IMG/VR virus record: IMGVR_UViG_3300036770_000349
Location: 1 to 33,864 of that record
Strand: one strand, 5' to 3'
Source of the DNA: a virus
DNA: 33,864 bases
The position numbers were made by a program, and so were the translations under genes. Positions 16,547-23,803 of this stretch are shown here, piece by piece (the first letter of the stretch is position 1; each line of letters starts with the position of its first letter). Below the pieces are notes generated by a model. The model worked only from the letters and a program-made list of their open reading frames with translations. It ran no database searches and was not told the origin of the DNA.

Positions 16547-17111
16547 TAAATTTGTTGCCTTTTCTAAGGTTTTCAGACGCTAAAATAACTTGCAAATTCC
16601 AAGGAACATGCAAGCCACTTACGTTTTTGCCCTGCAATGGCACAACGTGGTCTACATGCCAAGAAATGCCAGTCAAGGCGCTTCTTTGCAATGCTAAATC
16701 ATACACTTCCGCAATAATCCATTGGTCGTCATCTGACAACCAATTAGGCATACGCTCTATTTCCGCTGCTCTACGCCTTGCGGATATGGCTTTAACTTGC
16801 GGCTGGTTTCGGCGTTTCCAATTTCTAGAAATTGCCAAATAACGGTCCCAATGGCGCTCATTCCATGCCTTGTTATTGGCAATTTTCCGCTCGTAATTAC
16901 GTTTAACCCAAGAGTTATAGCGCTTGTTAACTTTTTCCGGATTGTTTTTTACGTAATCCGCACAATGTTTATTGTGTTTTTCAGGGTTTGCTTTATTCCA
17001 AGCAGCAGCAGCGTCTACAGAGCATTGAACGCATCGTTTTGTAGAAACGTAACGCCCGGACGTATGCCCGTTTTTGCAAGGCACGCCTACGTTGTACCTT
17101 GCAGCAGCCAT
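16539..17111 (-). CDS. HNH homing-type endonuclease 1
   Basis: 190 residues. The N-terminus carries Cys/His pairs (CKNGHTSG, RCVQC), then a long basic Asn/Arg/Lys region made of short repeats. The C-terminal nuclease is WHVDHVVPLQGKNVSGLHVP followed by WNLQVILASENLRKGNKF: H-H, N and H-type catalytic residues of an HNH fold. Its ATG overlaps the upstream stop (TAATG), and its end overlaps the portal start by 8 bases, so it sits between genes without breaking either. Probably a free-standing mobile gene. Confidence 0.85.
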   Translation of the reverse strand: MAAARYNVGVPCKNGHTSGRYVSTKRCVQCSVDAAAAWNKANPEKHNKHCADYVKNNPEKVNKRYNSWVKRNYERKIANNKAWNERHWDRYLAISRNWKRRNQPQVKAISARRRAAEIERMPNWLSDDDQWIIAEVYDLALQRSALTGISWHVDHVVPLQGKNVSGLHVPWNLQVILASENLRKGNKFNG

Positions 17112-17257
17112 TACTTGCCCTTCTTGCCCTTCGCCGCAGCGCGACGTTTGACGGAGTACGCAATCGCCAGACTTTGCTTCATCGGCTTGCCCGACTTTAG
17201 TTCAGCCTTGAGGTTACGTCGGAAAGCGCCTTTAGAGGCAGACTTTACGAGAGGCAT
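17111..17257 (-). CDS. Small basic protein between terminase and portal
   Basis: 48 residues: MPLVKSASKGAFRRNLKAEL, then KSGKPMKQSLAIAYSVKRRA, ending in Lys-rich AKGKKGK. The start and stop both overlap neighbours as TAATG. I recognise the MPLVKS...GKPxxQxxAIAYS pattern as a very common tiny phage protein of unknown role. The charge suggests nucleic-acid or capsid binding. Confidence 0.8.
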   Translation of the reverse strand: MPLVKSASKGAFRRNLKAELKSGKPMKQSLAIAYSVKRRAAAKGKKGK

Positions 17258-17445
17258 TAACGCATACCCCGTTTCATCGGCGTCGGTCGGAAATCAACCG
17301 TCGTGCGGATCATGTCCTCGTTAACGCGCTTCGGCATACGCGGAGCAGGCATCCGGGGCTTCTGCATCCGGCTATTTTGGATTATGTCACCGACTGTTGC
17401 GCCGGGAGACACGCCGATTGGACCGGGGTTTTTCTTTCCGTACAT
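17257..17445 (-). CDS. Small Pro/Arg-rich hypothetical protein
   Basis: 62 residues starting MYGKKNPGPIGVSPGATVGD, then short Met/Pro/Arg repeats (MQKPRMPAPRMPKRV). Basic and probably disordered. Starts five bases after the preceding stop and ends in a TAATG overlap with the next gene. No family recognised. Confidence 0.7.
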   Translation of the reverse strand: MYGKKNPGPIGVSPGATVGDIIQNSRMQKPRMPAPRMPKRVNEDMIRTTVDFRPTPMKRGMR

Positions 17446-17450
17446 GTTTT

Positions 17451-17624
17451 TTACCCTTTTTTGGAGGATTTACGGGGCTTTCGGGCGGTAAGGGCTGACT
17501 TTCGGAAAGCGGCAGCCGTTGGAGCGCCTTTAGAACCCGGTTTACGCATTTTCTCGCCCGATCCCGCAGCGATTCGAGCGCGTTTAGCATGAATGTTCGC
17601 ATAGAGACCCTTTTTTGCAGCCAT
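17451..17624 (-). CDS. Small basic KGLYANI-type phage protein
   Basis: 57 residues: MAAKKGLYANIHAKRARIAA, followed by GSGEKMRKPGSKGAPTAAAF and a Lys/Arg-rich end. MxxKKGLYANI is a signature of a widespread tiny phage protein of unknown role. It starts one base after the HNH 2 stop. A different frame over the same bases (17387-17602) is longer but lacks any recognisable pattern. Very basic, likely nucleic-acid binding. Confidence 0.8.
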   Translation of the reverse strand: MAAKKGLYANIHAKRARIAAGSGEKMRKPGSKGAPTAAAFRKSALTARKPRKSSKKG

Positions 17625-17625
17625 T

Positions 17626-18120
17626 TCAGAACCTATTGTGTTTGGAAATGTTTTGCGCCGCCGTAATCACTTGCAGATTCCAAGGCACATGCAGCCCGCA
17701 AACCGAATCATGCTTTAAAGGCACAATATGGTCAACGTGCCAGTTGACTTTTGTAAGTTTAGACCGTAGGGACGCAACTTCGTAAATTTCTTTAAGCAGC
17801 CATTTGTCGTCTTCTGACAACCAAGGCGGAGATGCTTGGCGTTTTGCCGCCCTTCTTTCAGCGGCGGCAGCGCAAAACAGATGCATGTTGGCTTTTTGGT
17901 ACTCCAGCATGCGTTTGCGCTCTTTGTCTCTGTTTCTGTGATATCTGTCTAAAGCCTGTTTGCGAAAGAAAATTCTGCGACGGCGATAAACGGCTTTATA
18001 GTCGCGCTTGCTGTCCAATGCTTTGCTTTTATGAAGGCGAGAACAATACAGCGCATTAGCCCGTTTATGGCTAATGTCGGTTTGGCAAAACAAACAGACT
18101 CTAGTCGTTAGCACTTCCAT
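17626..18120 (-). CDS. HNH homing-type endonuclease 2
   Basis: 164 residues. The N-terminal zinc-type pairs (CLFCQTD, LYCSRLH) are followed by a long Arg/Lys helix. The nuclease (WHVDHIVPLKHDSVCGLHVP, WNLQVITAAQNISKHNRF) is clearly paralogous to that of HNH 1, including the preceding PWLSEDDKWLLKEIYEVA helix. Its ATG lies inside the last codons of the upstream gene (13-base overlap). Two related HNH genes within 1.6 kb, neither interrupting a gene, suggest local spread. Confidence 0.85.
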   Translation of the reverse strand: MEVLTTRVCLFCQTDISHKRANALYCSRLHKSKALDSKRDYKAVYRRRRIFFRKQALDRYHRNRDKERKRMLEYQKANMHLFCAAAAERRAAKRQASPPWLSEDDKWLLKEIYEVASLRSKLTKVNWHVDHIVPLKHDSVCGLHVPWNLQVITAAQNISKHNRF

Positions 18121-18368
18121 CGGCGCAAACTGGCTTTAGCCCGTTCTGCTGGGCCTTTTGCCTTTTTTACCACACCAGACATGCGCGAGCAAAAGGATTT
18201 TTTACGAGCCGCATCCTTCTTGGTTTTAGGATTTGGCGCAGGTGCCTTTAGATTGCTGCCGGTTGCTTTGTTATACCGAGCACGACCTTTCGCGGTCAAT
18301 CCCGCCCCTCTTGACACGGGCTGTTTTTCTCCTCTACCAACTGAGAGGCTGACAGACTTTCTAGCCAT
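18108..18368 (-). CDS. Basic phage protein, DUF6321-like
   Basis: 86 residues from the ATG at 18368, which shares an A with the terminase stop (TAATG). MARKSVSLSVGRGEKQPVSR, then GAGLTAKGRARYNKATGSNL, and near the end KKSFCSRMSGVVKKAKGPAE and LRRWKC. The GLTAKG...N..TGSNLK and KSFCxRMxG blocks are the DUF6321 signature as I remember it. Common next to phage terminase genes; role unknown. Confidence 0.82.
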   Translation of the reverse strand: MARKSVSLSVGRGEKQPVSRGAGLTAKGRARYNKATGSNLKAPAPNPKTKKDAARKKSFCSRMSGVVKKAKGPAERAKASLRRWKC

Positions 18369-19897
18369 TAGGCACCCATCCAAGTGTTAATCATGCCGCT
18401 ATCGCGGTGTGTGGTAATCGTGCGGGGACGCTCGCGGTATTCGCGGTGAGCGACTGGATACGCAAACGTAACGGCGATGGCATCAGCAGCGTCAGGCGAT
18501 GCAAGGCCACGCGACTTCATGTCTTTCTTCGACTCCAGCAAGATGGAGCCAGAGGAATTGATCTTCTGCTTTGGACCAGTCAGATCGGCTTTTAGTTGCC
18601 GGTCATTCGGTAGCGCAGCGTCTTTCAGCCACGACTTCATTTCGCCCCACAACTCTGCACGCTTGTTTTGCCACATAGCCGGGGTCTTGGACTTCCATCC
18701 GAAGTTGACGCCTCGAACTACCTTATAGCGCTGCTCTTTCAGGCGATCAAGGATGCCGTAACCGAGGCCACCTTCGTCGAGGACGACAAGCGCAGGGTTG
18801 TACTCTTCAATGGCATCAATCACGCGACCCACAATCTCCATCGTGTCTTCGCCCTTAAAGCGCTTGATAGCGATGATGTCGCGGCCTTTACGCACAGCAA
18901 TTACCGTCGAGTCTGCTCCGCTTCGCGCTGGATCGACTCCAATAACGATAGGCGCTGTTTCATCCTTATACCGGGCACGAGCCATGGCCTGATCCACCAG
19001 GCTAGGCGGTATAAATTGGTCGTCACCTTCTGACGGAAACTCTCCATAGACTTCCACCTTGGCTTGCGGTGAGTCGATGCCGTATTCGTCGATGATCTGT
19101 TGATACACCGACTTATCGGTTTCTTCAACGGTGCGAGCGTCAATGTTGCGGGTGTTCCAGAACGCACGCTTAGAGTGGAACGCCTCGAAGAAGTAGCCCT
19201 CGTTACGACGGGGGTTGCTAAAGGCCATCCAGAAACGGTGCGGGGTGTTTTCCGTAAAAAAGCCTGCCGTTACCGACCAAATGGAGTCAGGGATACCGGA
19301 CGCTTCGTCGAAGATCACCATAACGCCATCAAAGTTGTGGACACCGGCATACGAGTCGGGGTTCTCTTCGGACCACAAGCGACCTTCGACGGACCAGTAG
19401 CGCGTACCTTTCTTGAGGTCACGCTCAACAAGTTCGGCGAGCCACTTAGCGGGCATCACGCGGGTGGCGCTAATCTCAAACCAATGCGAGTTGATGAGTA
19501 ATGCTGCCCACTTAGTAATTTCTGCCCATGTGATTGAGCGTAACTGCGCTTCGGAGTTAGCCGACACAATGGTCGTTGAGCCTATGCGGGTACTGAGCAT
19601 CCAGAGGATTAGCCACGACACGAGCGCAGACTTACCGATACCGCGACCGGAAGCCGTAGCCATACGCAGGACTTCGTAGGAGGTGGCGGTCTTATTCTTA
19701 GCAACATGTGCTGCAATATCTCGAAGTATGTCACGCTGCCACTTACGCGGACCCTTGAAGTGTTCGAGCGGCGTGCCTTTCTGGCCCCAAGGGAAAGCAA
19801 GTAGCACGAAAGCCTCTGGGTCGTCCTTGATGACGGGCGACCAGAGTTTGCTCATCAGCAACTCTTCTTCTTCGGGGCTATAGATCGGCTGTTGCAT
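18368..19897 (-). CDS. Terminase large subunit
   Basis: 509 residues, about P22 gp2 length (499). The ATPase has an adenine-binding/Walker A stretch SGRGIGKS (83-90), Walker B VMVIFDEAS (192-200) and coupling motif AFSNP near 225-229. The nuclease has VIGVDPARSGADS (D322), VVLDEGG (D374, E375) and SPDAADAIAVTFAY (D469, D472), giving the RNase H-like metal site. It cuts concatemers and pumps DNA through the portal. A head-full mechanism is inferred from the P22-like head genes, not shown. Confidence 0.95.
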   Translation of the reverse strand: MQQPIYSPEEEELLMSKLWSPVIKDDPEAFVLLAFPWGQKGTPLEHFKGPRKWQRDILRDIAAHVAKNKTATSYEVLRMATASGRGIGKSALVSWLILWMLSTRIGSTTIVSANSEAQLRSITWAEITKWAALLINSHWFEISATRVMPAKWLAELVERDLKKGTRYWSVEGRLWSEENPDSYAGVHNFDGVMVIFDEASGIPDSIWSVTAGFFTENTPHRFWMAFSNPRRNEGYFFEAFHSKRAFWNTRNIDARTVEETDKSVYQQIIDEYGIDSPQAKVEVYGEFPSEGDDQFIPPSLVDQAMARARYKDETAPIVIGVDPARSGADSTVIAVRKGRDIIAIKRFKGEDTMEIVGRVIDAIEEYNPALVVLDEGGLGYGILDRLKEQRYKVVRGVNFGWKSKTPAMWQNKRAELWGEMKSWLKDAALPNDRQLKADLTGPKQKINSSGSILLESKKDMKSRGLASPDAADAIAVTFAYPVAHREYRERPRTITTHRDSGMINTWMGA

Positions 19898-19899
19898 TA

Positions 19900-20577
19900 C
19901 TATTCTTCACCGCTCAATGGAGGGGCCATTGAGGACTGAATAAACCCTTTAAGGGAGCGGTTTTTAGGATCGTTTGCAATTCGCTTAAAGTTTTCAGTGT
20001 CTTTAGCGTATTGCTGGCTGGTTTCGTACTTGCTACGCCCTGTGCCAATCCAAGCACTTGCAAACGGAATGCCTAAACGTTTAGACACTTTAGACTTGTC
20101 GTAAATAGCGGCAATTAACCTGCCAGCCTCAGGGCCGTAATCAACAGAATAACGGTTATAAATAGCCACCGATTCTGGGTCATTAACGTTAAATTCGTTA
20201 GTGCCCAAGTTTTCTCGGCCTTCTTTTAACAACATAGCCGTCACTACTTCTGGCGACATGTTTTCTGCAACGCCCGGCACTTTGTTGCGAATAGCATTGC
20301 CAATAGCGGTCGAAAACAACCGGACTGATTCAGCGTTGTATTTAGACGGCAACGTTTCTAATTTCTGTTTACGGCGGTCGTAACGGTATCCGCCAATAAA
20401 GACTGGGTTGTTGTAGTTAGCCAGTGATTCGGCGTACTTAAACTTTCTACCGCCAAGTCCACCAATAGTGCGAACATCTAATTGCGGCTCTTTAATGTAA
20501 GGCGACTGAGCCAGAACATTAACGTCCGGTTTAGGTTCGTACCCAAAAAGTTGAGCCAATCTATTCAGCATTGACAT
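19900..20577 (-). CDS. Possible lysozyme-like structural protein between the terminase genes
   Basis: 225 residues without signal peptide or membrane segment. The second half has MSPEVVTAMLLKEGRENLG, then FNVNDPESVAIYNRY and EAGRLIAAIYDKSKVSKRLG. KEGR (E119), followed by a small-residue helix, recalls lysozyme-like domains carried on phage virion proteins, with E119 as the catalytic candidate. The first 80 residues are extended and basic. The gene overlaps the small-terminase candidate and lies two bases before the large terminase, an unusual place for a peptidoglycan hydrolase. Assignment is tentative. Confidence 0.55.
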   Translation of the reverse strand: MSMLNRLAQLFGYEPKPDVNVLAQSPYIKEPQLDVRTIGGLGGRKFKYAESLANYNNPVFIGGYRYDRRKQKLETLPSKYNAESVRLFSTAIGNAIRNKVPGVAENMSPEVVTAMLLKEGRENLGTNEFNVNDPESVAIYNRYSVDYGPEAGRLIAAIYDKSKVSKRLGIPFASAWIGTGRSKYETSQQYAKDTENFKRIANDPKNRSLKGFIQSSMAPPLSGEE

Positions 20578-21055
20578 GGGCAGTGTCCTTCGGTGCGTAC
20601 TGTATCGCAGCGGGTTGCTCGTGCGCTAATTGATCCGGTGTAGCGTCAAATACGCGACCCGCCAAGACGCGAGATTCTGCCTCTTGCAGCGCGGCGACAA
20701 TACTAATTTGCGACTTAATATCGACCTGTACTTGCTGCTTGGCGACCCATCCGTGAAGGTGGGTAAGCAGAGCGAGGGCTGCCTTGCTATCTCCCTCAAG
20801 CGCGGCAGAGCGCAATTGAGCCGCCGCCTCAACTTCAGAGTCCGCACGACCTTTCCCCTCGGCGACCGCAGCCGCGTTATCTAACTGGCAGAGTCTACGG
20901 TACTCGACGGGCAGCAACCCAGCCGCAAAGGCCAAAGCGTCACCCTTTAGCCCAAGTTTGGCGGCATCGTAAATTTTTTGCAGAACCTCCGGCGATGCCT
21001 TCAGTTCCCGAGGCTTAAAAGGAATGGACTTAAAGGATTCTGTTACGAGGTTCAT
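20561..21055 (-). CDS. Terminase small subunit candidate
   Basis: 164 residues from the ATG at 21055 (MNLVTESFKSIPFKPRELKA). Residues about 22-50 form a helix-turn-helix (VLQKIYDAAKLGLKGDALAF, AAGLLPVEYRRL) typical of phage small terminases that read the packaging site. A helical oligomerisation region follows (ADSEVEAAAQLRSAALEGDS, KAALALLTHLHGWV). It precedes the large terminase by one gene. The resemblance is by layout rather than a diagnostic motif. Confidence 0.72.
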   Translation of the reverse strand: MNLVTESFKSIPFKPRELKASPEVLQKIYDAAKLGLKGDALAFAAGLLPVEYRRLCQLDNAAAVAEGKGRADSEVEAAAQLRSAALEGDSKAALALLTHLHGWVAKQQVQVDIKSQISIVAALQEAESRVLAGRVFDATPDQLAHEQPAAIQYAPKDTAHVNAE

Positions 21056-21233
21056 ACCGGAACTCTTTGCCAGAACAGGCGGAAACGTCAGACATCCAGC
21101 CGTGGTGGGTGGCATGGGCACACCAGACCTTCTCAGCAACCCTACTCACTTCAGCAGACCAGAAACAAGATCGGCACACCAAAGCCTTGGCAGCAAACTC
21201 TAACCACTCTGCCTCAGACATTTGTATCGGCAT
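21030..21233 (-). CDS. Small Cys/His-rich, possibly zinc-binding protein
   Basis: 67 residues from the ATG at 21233 (a second ATG at 21221). MPIQMSEAEWLEFAAKALVC is followed by CRSC, KVWCAHATHHGW and SACSGKEFRYEP. Four or five Cys with His could bind one zinc. It ends 26 bases inside the small-terminase candidate, and is the first gene of the minus-strand late cluster. The frame extends upstream to 21356, but that part looks non-coding. Unknown function. Confidence 0.55.
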   Translation of the reverse strand: MPIQMSEAEWLEFAAKALVCRSCFWSAEVSRVAEKVWCAHATHHGWMSDVSACSGKEFRYEPRNRIL

Positions 21234-21317
21234 ACCGAGACTGTAACAGAAGGTTTGGCGGGGAAGGAAGGGCAACGTGCAGGGTGATCCTGCCGGGAGG
21301 CCGCGATCTCCAACTAA

Positions 21318-21333
21318 TTTGGCTAACGCCAAA
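21318..21333. other. Short perfect hairpin
   Basis: TTTGGC, loop TAAC, GCCAAA. It lies about 85 bases upstream of the first late gene (21233) in its presumed leader. No T-run on either side, so an operator or leader structure is likelier than a terminator. Confidence 0.35.
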
Positions 21334-21664
21334 CAAGCCACCCTGTCGGGAGGCAACCGTGGAGCCTGTGTGCCGAGGCGGAAGCGTCTAGGGAGAAAGA
21401 CGTTTAGTGCCTTAGATGGTGGGGTCCGTCCCTTCAGTTACCTCTCGGTCGCTACCAGCGCATCTGGTCAGACGTTGCAAAAGGAATGTTAGCGGAAATT
21501 AATAAAAATAAAAAAGTTTTTGTGATGCCTTCGTAATCGTGACCGGTCAACGCCTGGCCCTACCCCCCCTGTTGTTTTCCCACCACACCTGTTGTGCGTG
21601 TACCACAAGCCTGGATGCTAATGATTCTCATCATGCGTAAGCGAATCGTTTGCAATTACTCGAT

Positions 21665-21743
21665 GTTGCGTAGATGCAACACGTTGCGTTAGTGCAACAC
21701 CTGGTAGTTGTTGCTGGATCGCAACAAGTGGTAAGGGTGCAAC
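21665..21743. repeat. Array of GTTGC-N6-GCAAC dyads
   Basis: Three perfect 16-base dyads: 21665-21680, 21683-21698 and 21710-21725. A further half-site GCAAC lies at 21739-21743, where a fourth dyad would begin at 21728. Start-to-start steps are 18, 27 and 18, all multiples of 9. The right arm is always followed by A. This looks like binding sites for a dimeric protein: iterons of an origin, or operators of the late/early promoters. Confidence 0.7.
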
Positions 21744-21866
21744 AAGTAGGCTTCGAGCGTTAGTAGAATCGGAAAGGGGCTGTTAGTAAGCAATCCTACA
21801 TACGCTAAAAGCCTATAAAAATAGGGGTTTGCGATAGTTGTAAGTAAACTAGCAAGTAATTATCCA

Positions 21867-21887
21867 AGTCTATTTTATATATAGACT
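21867..21887. other. AT-rich 21-base palindrome
   Basis: AGTCTAT, TTTATAT, ATAGACT: perfect 7-base arms around a 7-base A/T centre. It is set in the most AT-rich part of the region. A DNA-unwinding element or operator would fit; as RNA it would be a weak hairpin. Confidence 0.45.
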
Positions 21888-22061
21888 CGCTGTTGGCCTT
21901 ATAGAAATCTCTCTTTTCTTACTTACACATACAAAACCCCCTTATTTTTCTAGGGTTTCCGCGTTAGTAACTTTTCGTTTCCGTTTTCTACTGACGTTTC
22001 CGCACTTGCTAACGCACCAGATACCTGGCGATGTTGCATACTATCTTTCGTAAAATAATCC

Positions 22062-22090
22062 TTTACATGATTAGAAGGCTAGGGTATAAA
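22062..22090 (+). promoter_or_regulatory. Early plus-strand promoter
   Basis: TTTACA (22062-22067), 17-base spacer, TATAAA (22085-22090): a good sigma70-type promoter. A start near 22097 gives a leader of about 29 bases with GGAG (22114-22117) before the ATG at 22126. It should drive the plus-strand cluster 22126-24191. Confidence 0.7.
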
Positions 22091-22125
22091 GGAATCGTTG
22101 ACAACAACTACACGGAGCAACTGCA

Positions 22126-22341
22126 ATGCCTTCAGTCACATTTGTACATTACGGCGCAAGCAAGACGATGACGGCAAGCCTTACGCCGTCCCGTATCTTT
22201 ACCGTTGTCTACGGTGTTTCGCCTAACGGTACACAAGAAGAAGTCATTTTTAAGGGTAGCGTGTCGCAAGAAATGATCAGCAAGATCATGCCAACTGCTA
22301 CCGCTAAAGGCTTCACCTCGGTTCGCATTACTCACCCGTGA
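22126..22341 (+). CDS. Small early protein, unknown
   Basis: 71 residues with GGAG eight bases before the ATG. Basic and beta-rich: MPSVTFVHYGASKTMTASLT, then FTVVYGVSPNGTQEEVIFKG and a C-terminal SVRITHP. No family recognised. As first gene after a strong early promoter it may act on the host, but nothing in the sequence shows how. Confidence 0.65.
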   Translation: MPSVTFVHYGASKTMTASLTPSRIFTVVYGVSPNGTQEEVIFKGSVSQEMISKIMPTATAKGFTSVRITHP

Positions 22342-22355
22342 CGGAGCATCTAGCA

Positions 22356-22643
22356 ATGCAAAACAATTATGAACGCGACTATAACATCCGCGCCGAACTG
22401 CCAGAGTTTGACACCTACGATGACGGACGCTTTCAAGCGTTAACGCTCACCCTTGACGATGGGCGTTACGTTGTCATTACCGACACGGGTGGGATGGATT
22501 ATCCGACGTTAGATGACTTCAACGTGTGCGTATATCGCTCCGAAGAATCTTTCGGTGACGATCCGGGCGTCTCGCTCATCGCTTCCGCCACTTCTGACAA
22601 CTTCAGCAACATTGAATCGGCACTCGCTGCCGTGGGGGTCTAA
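22356..22643 (+). CDS. Small acidic early protein, unknown
   Basis: 95 residues from the ATG at 22356 (GGAG nine bases upstream); a GTG at 22338 overlapping the preceding stop is possible. Very acidic: LPEFDTYDDGRFQALTLTLD, DGRYVVITDTGGMDYPTLDD, SEESFGDDPG. Its charge could mimic DNA, as some phage anti-host proteins do. That is speculation from composition. Confidence 0.65.
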   Translation: MQNNYERDYNIRAELPEFDTYDDGRFQALTLTLDDGRYVVITDTGGMDYPTLDDFNVCVYRSEESFGDDPGVSLIASATSDNFSNIESALAAVGV

Positions 22644-22645
22644 CT

Positions 22646-22786
22646 ATGACTCGTTTCCTAAACTCTCTTGTGTTCGTAGGCTTCACCCTCGCTTGTGTTG
22701 CCTTTGTCCTTGACGATTTCACCCTCGCTGTGGGTGGCGTTACCGTTTGGGGTATCGCTGCCCTCGTTGACTATTGCCGCAACTAA
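22646..22786 (+). CDS. Tiny membrane protein
   Basis: 46 residues: MTRFLNSLVFVGFTLACVAF, then a second hydrophobic part AVGGVTVWGIAALVDYC. The ATG is three bases after the preceding stop; no clear ribosome site is present, so coupling is likely. One or two membrane segments are predicted. Too short for most gene finders. Confidence 0.5.
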   Translation: MTRFLNSLVFVGFTLACVAFVLDDFTLAVGGVTVWGIAALVDYCRN

Positions 22787-22804
22787 CTCTCGGAGAATCA
22801 CAAA

Positions 22805-22993
22805 ATGAAAAACGAATTCTTGTTTCGTTTCGCCCCGTCGTCTGTTGTTATGGCTACCTACGTAGAACGCCGCAGACTCGCGCAGATGTTCCGCGCTTAC
22901 CGCGCCGACCGTCGCAAGTATCGCGTCTCACGTATCGCTGACGGGTATAGCGTCACCTGTGGCTTTGCGACCGCCATTATCTCTCGCATCTAA
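22805..22993 (+). CDS. Small basic early protein, unknown
   Basis: 62 residues with CGGAG upstream. Arg-rich: MATYVERRRLAQMFRAYRAD followed by RRKYRVSRIADGYSVTCGFA. No family recognised; nucleic-acid binding is possible from charge. Confidence 0.6.
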   Translation: MKNEFLFRFAPSSVVMATYVERRRLAQMFRAYRADRRKYRVSRIADGYSVTCGFATAIISRI

Positions 22994-23012
22994 TTACAAA
23001 CGGAGAACAATC

Positions 23013-23312
23013 ATGGGTTACACAATCAACGACACCGAGTCCCGTTATAACGGGTGGACTAACTACGCCACATGGCGCGTTAACTTGGAGATATTTGACG
23101 AAATCAACGCCTTGGATATGTGGCCGCGTGAGGTTCGAGACGATGACGCTTACAGCCTCGGCAAACAGTTAGAAGAGTACGCCGACGAGGTCGTGACGGG
23201 AGCCGCTCCCGAAGGCTTGGCGGCAGACTATGCCCGAGCCTTCCTGTCTGACGTTAATTGGCAAGAGATAGCCGAGCATCTGTTAGACGCTATCAAGCAG
23301 GAGGCCGCATGA
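23013..23312 (+). CDS. Early protein with NGWTNYATW motif (DUF7249-like)
   Basis: 99 residues, ATG at 23013 with CGGAG upstream. SRYNGWTNYATWRVNLEIFD near the N-terminus is the hallmark of a widespread phage/plasmid family (DUF7249 as I recall). The remainder is acidic and helical with a C-terminal LLDAIKQEAA. Function unknown. Its stop overlaps the next ATG (ATGA). Confidence 0.75.
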   Translation: MGYTINDTESRYNGWTNYATWRVNLEIFDEINALDMWPREVRDDDAYSLGKQLEEYADEVVTGAAPEGLAADYARAFLSDVNWQEIAEHLLDAIKQEAA

Positions 23313-23494
23313 GGACGTTCGACGTTGTGCTAGTCGCAACCGTTAAAGAGGTCATGACCATCGAGGCGCGGGACGAAGACGCCGCCGCTGACATTGCCTT
23401 ACAGATAGCCCAGTCAGGCCACACCCTCAACCGTGAAATGGGTTGGGAAGTCGAAGAAGTCAACGTAGGAGACCCCCTAGATGTCGCAGACTGA
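23309..23494 (+). CDS. Small acidic protein, unknown
   Basis: 61 residues from an ATG preceded by GGAGG. Pattern MRTFDVVLVATVKEVMTIEA, then REDAAA-like helix (DEDAAADIALQIAQSG) and an acidic end (WEVEEVNVGDPLDVAD). The beta-helix-beta layout is common in tiny phage proteins. Overlaps both neighbours. Confidence 0.65.
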   Translation: MRTFDVVLVATVKEVMTIEARDEDAAADIALQIAQSGHTLNREMGWEVEEVNVGDPLDVAD

Positions 23495-23690
23495 ACAAAT
23501 ACGCGCCGCCCTGATTCTAGGGCGGTCGCTCACCCCCTTGGACGCGCTCCAGGACTACGGCTGTTTCCGCCTTGCCGCTCGGATTGCCGAGTTAAGGCGC
23601 GAAGGTATGGACATCGAGTGCGCAACCGAAACTAAAAACGGCAAGCGATATGCACGTTATTTCCTGCGGAGGCCGTATGCGGTTGCATAA
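23481..23690 (+). CDS. Helix-turn-helix protein (HTH_39-like)
   Basis: 69 residues. SLTPLDALQDYGCFRLAARI followed by AELRREGMDIECATETKNGK and RYARYFL is the winged helix-turn-helix of the HTH_39 family (PF14090 as I recall): helices, then a beta-hairpin wing. Probably binds DNA as an early regulator. Starts 14 bases inside the preceding gene. Confidence 0.75.
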   Translation: MSQTEQIRAALILGRSLTPLDALQDYGCFRLAARIAELRREGMDIECATETKNGKRYARYFLRRPYAVA

Positions 23691-23799
23691 ACTTTGGCAG
23701 TTGGGCTATTGGTTTGCGCGTGGTGGCGACTGGCGGCACGTTCCGCCACCCAACTGGCGATCCTCACGCGCACAGCATCCGCTCTCTAACTACTGGTGA
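23677..23799 (+). CDS. Tiny Trp/Arg-rich ORF
   Basis: 40 residues (MRLHKLWQLGYWFARGGDWR, then PPPNWRSSRAQHPLSN) with GCGGAGG just upstream of the ATG. It overlaps the end of the HTH gene and ends four bases before the next ATG. The ribosome site and operon fit argue for a gene, but nothing is recognisable. Confidence 0.4.
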   Translation: MRLHKLWQLGYWFARGGDWRHVPPPNWRSSRAQHPLSNYW

Positions 23800-23803
23800 A
23801 CCT

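Larger units (their letters stand above)
21234..22061. other. Non-coding control region between the divergent late and early operons
   Basis: About 830 bases without a convincing gene. The left part (21234-21480) is GC-rich with a TTTGGC-TAAC-GCCAAA hairpin (21318-21333) and two CTGYCGGGAGGC direct repeats (near 21289 and 21341). The right part is AT-rich, with three GTTGC-N6-GCAAC dyads, a 21-base palindrome, and an inverted pair built on A-runs and G-runs (21817-21830 against 21933-21949). It must hold the late promoter(s), and is the best place for a replication origin or packaging site, but neither is proven. Confidence 0.6.

Noticed and set aside
17387-17602. A 71-codon minus-strand ORF with a basic product.
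   Set aside because: The overlapping frame 17451-17624 gives the recognisable KGLYANI-type protein with fitting start and stop spacing.
21289-21352. Two CTGYCGGGAGGC direct repeats as a packaging (pac) site.
   Set aside because: Only two short copies with no link to a known pac sequence; kept as a note within the control region.
21234-21492. Possible tRNA or plus-strand gene in the GC-rich leader (plus-strand ORF 21277-21492).
   Set aside because: No cloverleaf, no T-arm consensus on either strand, and the ORF product shows no pattern.
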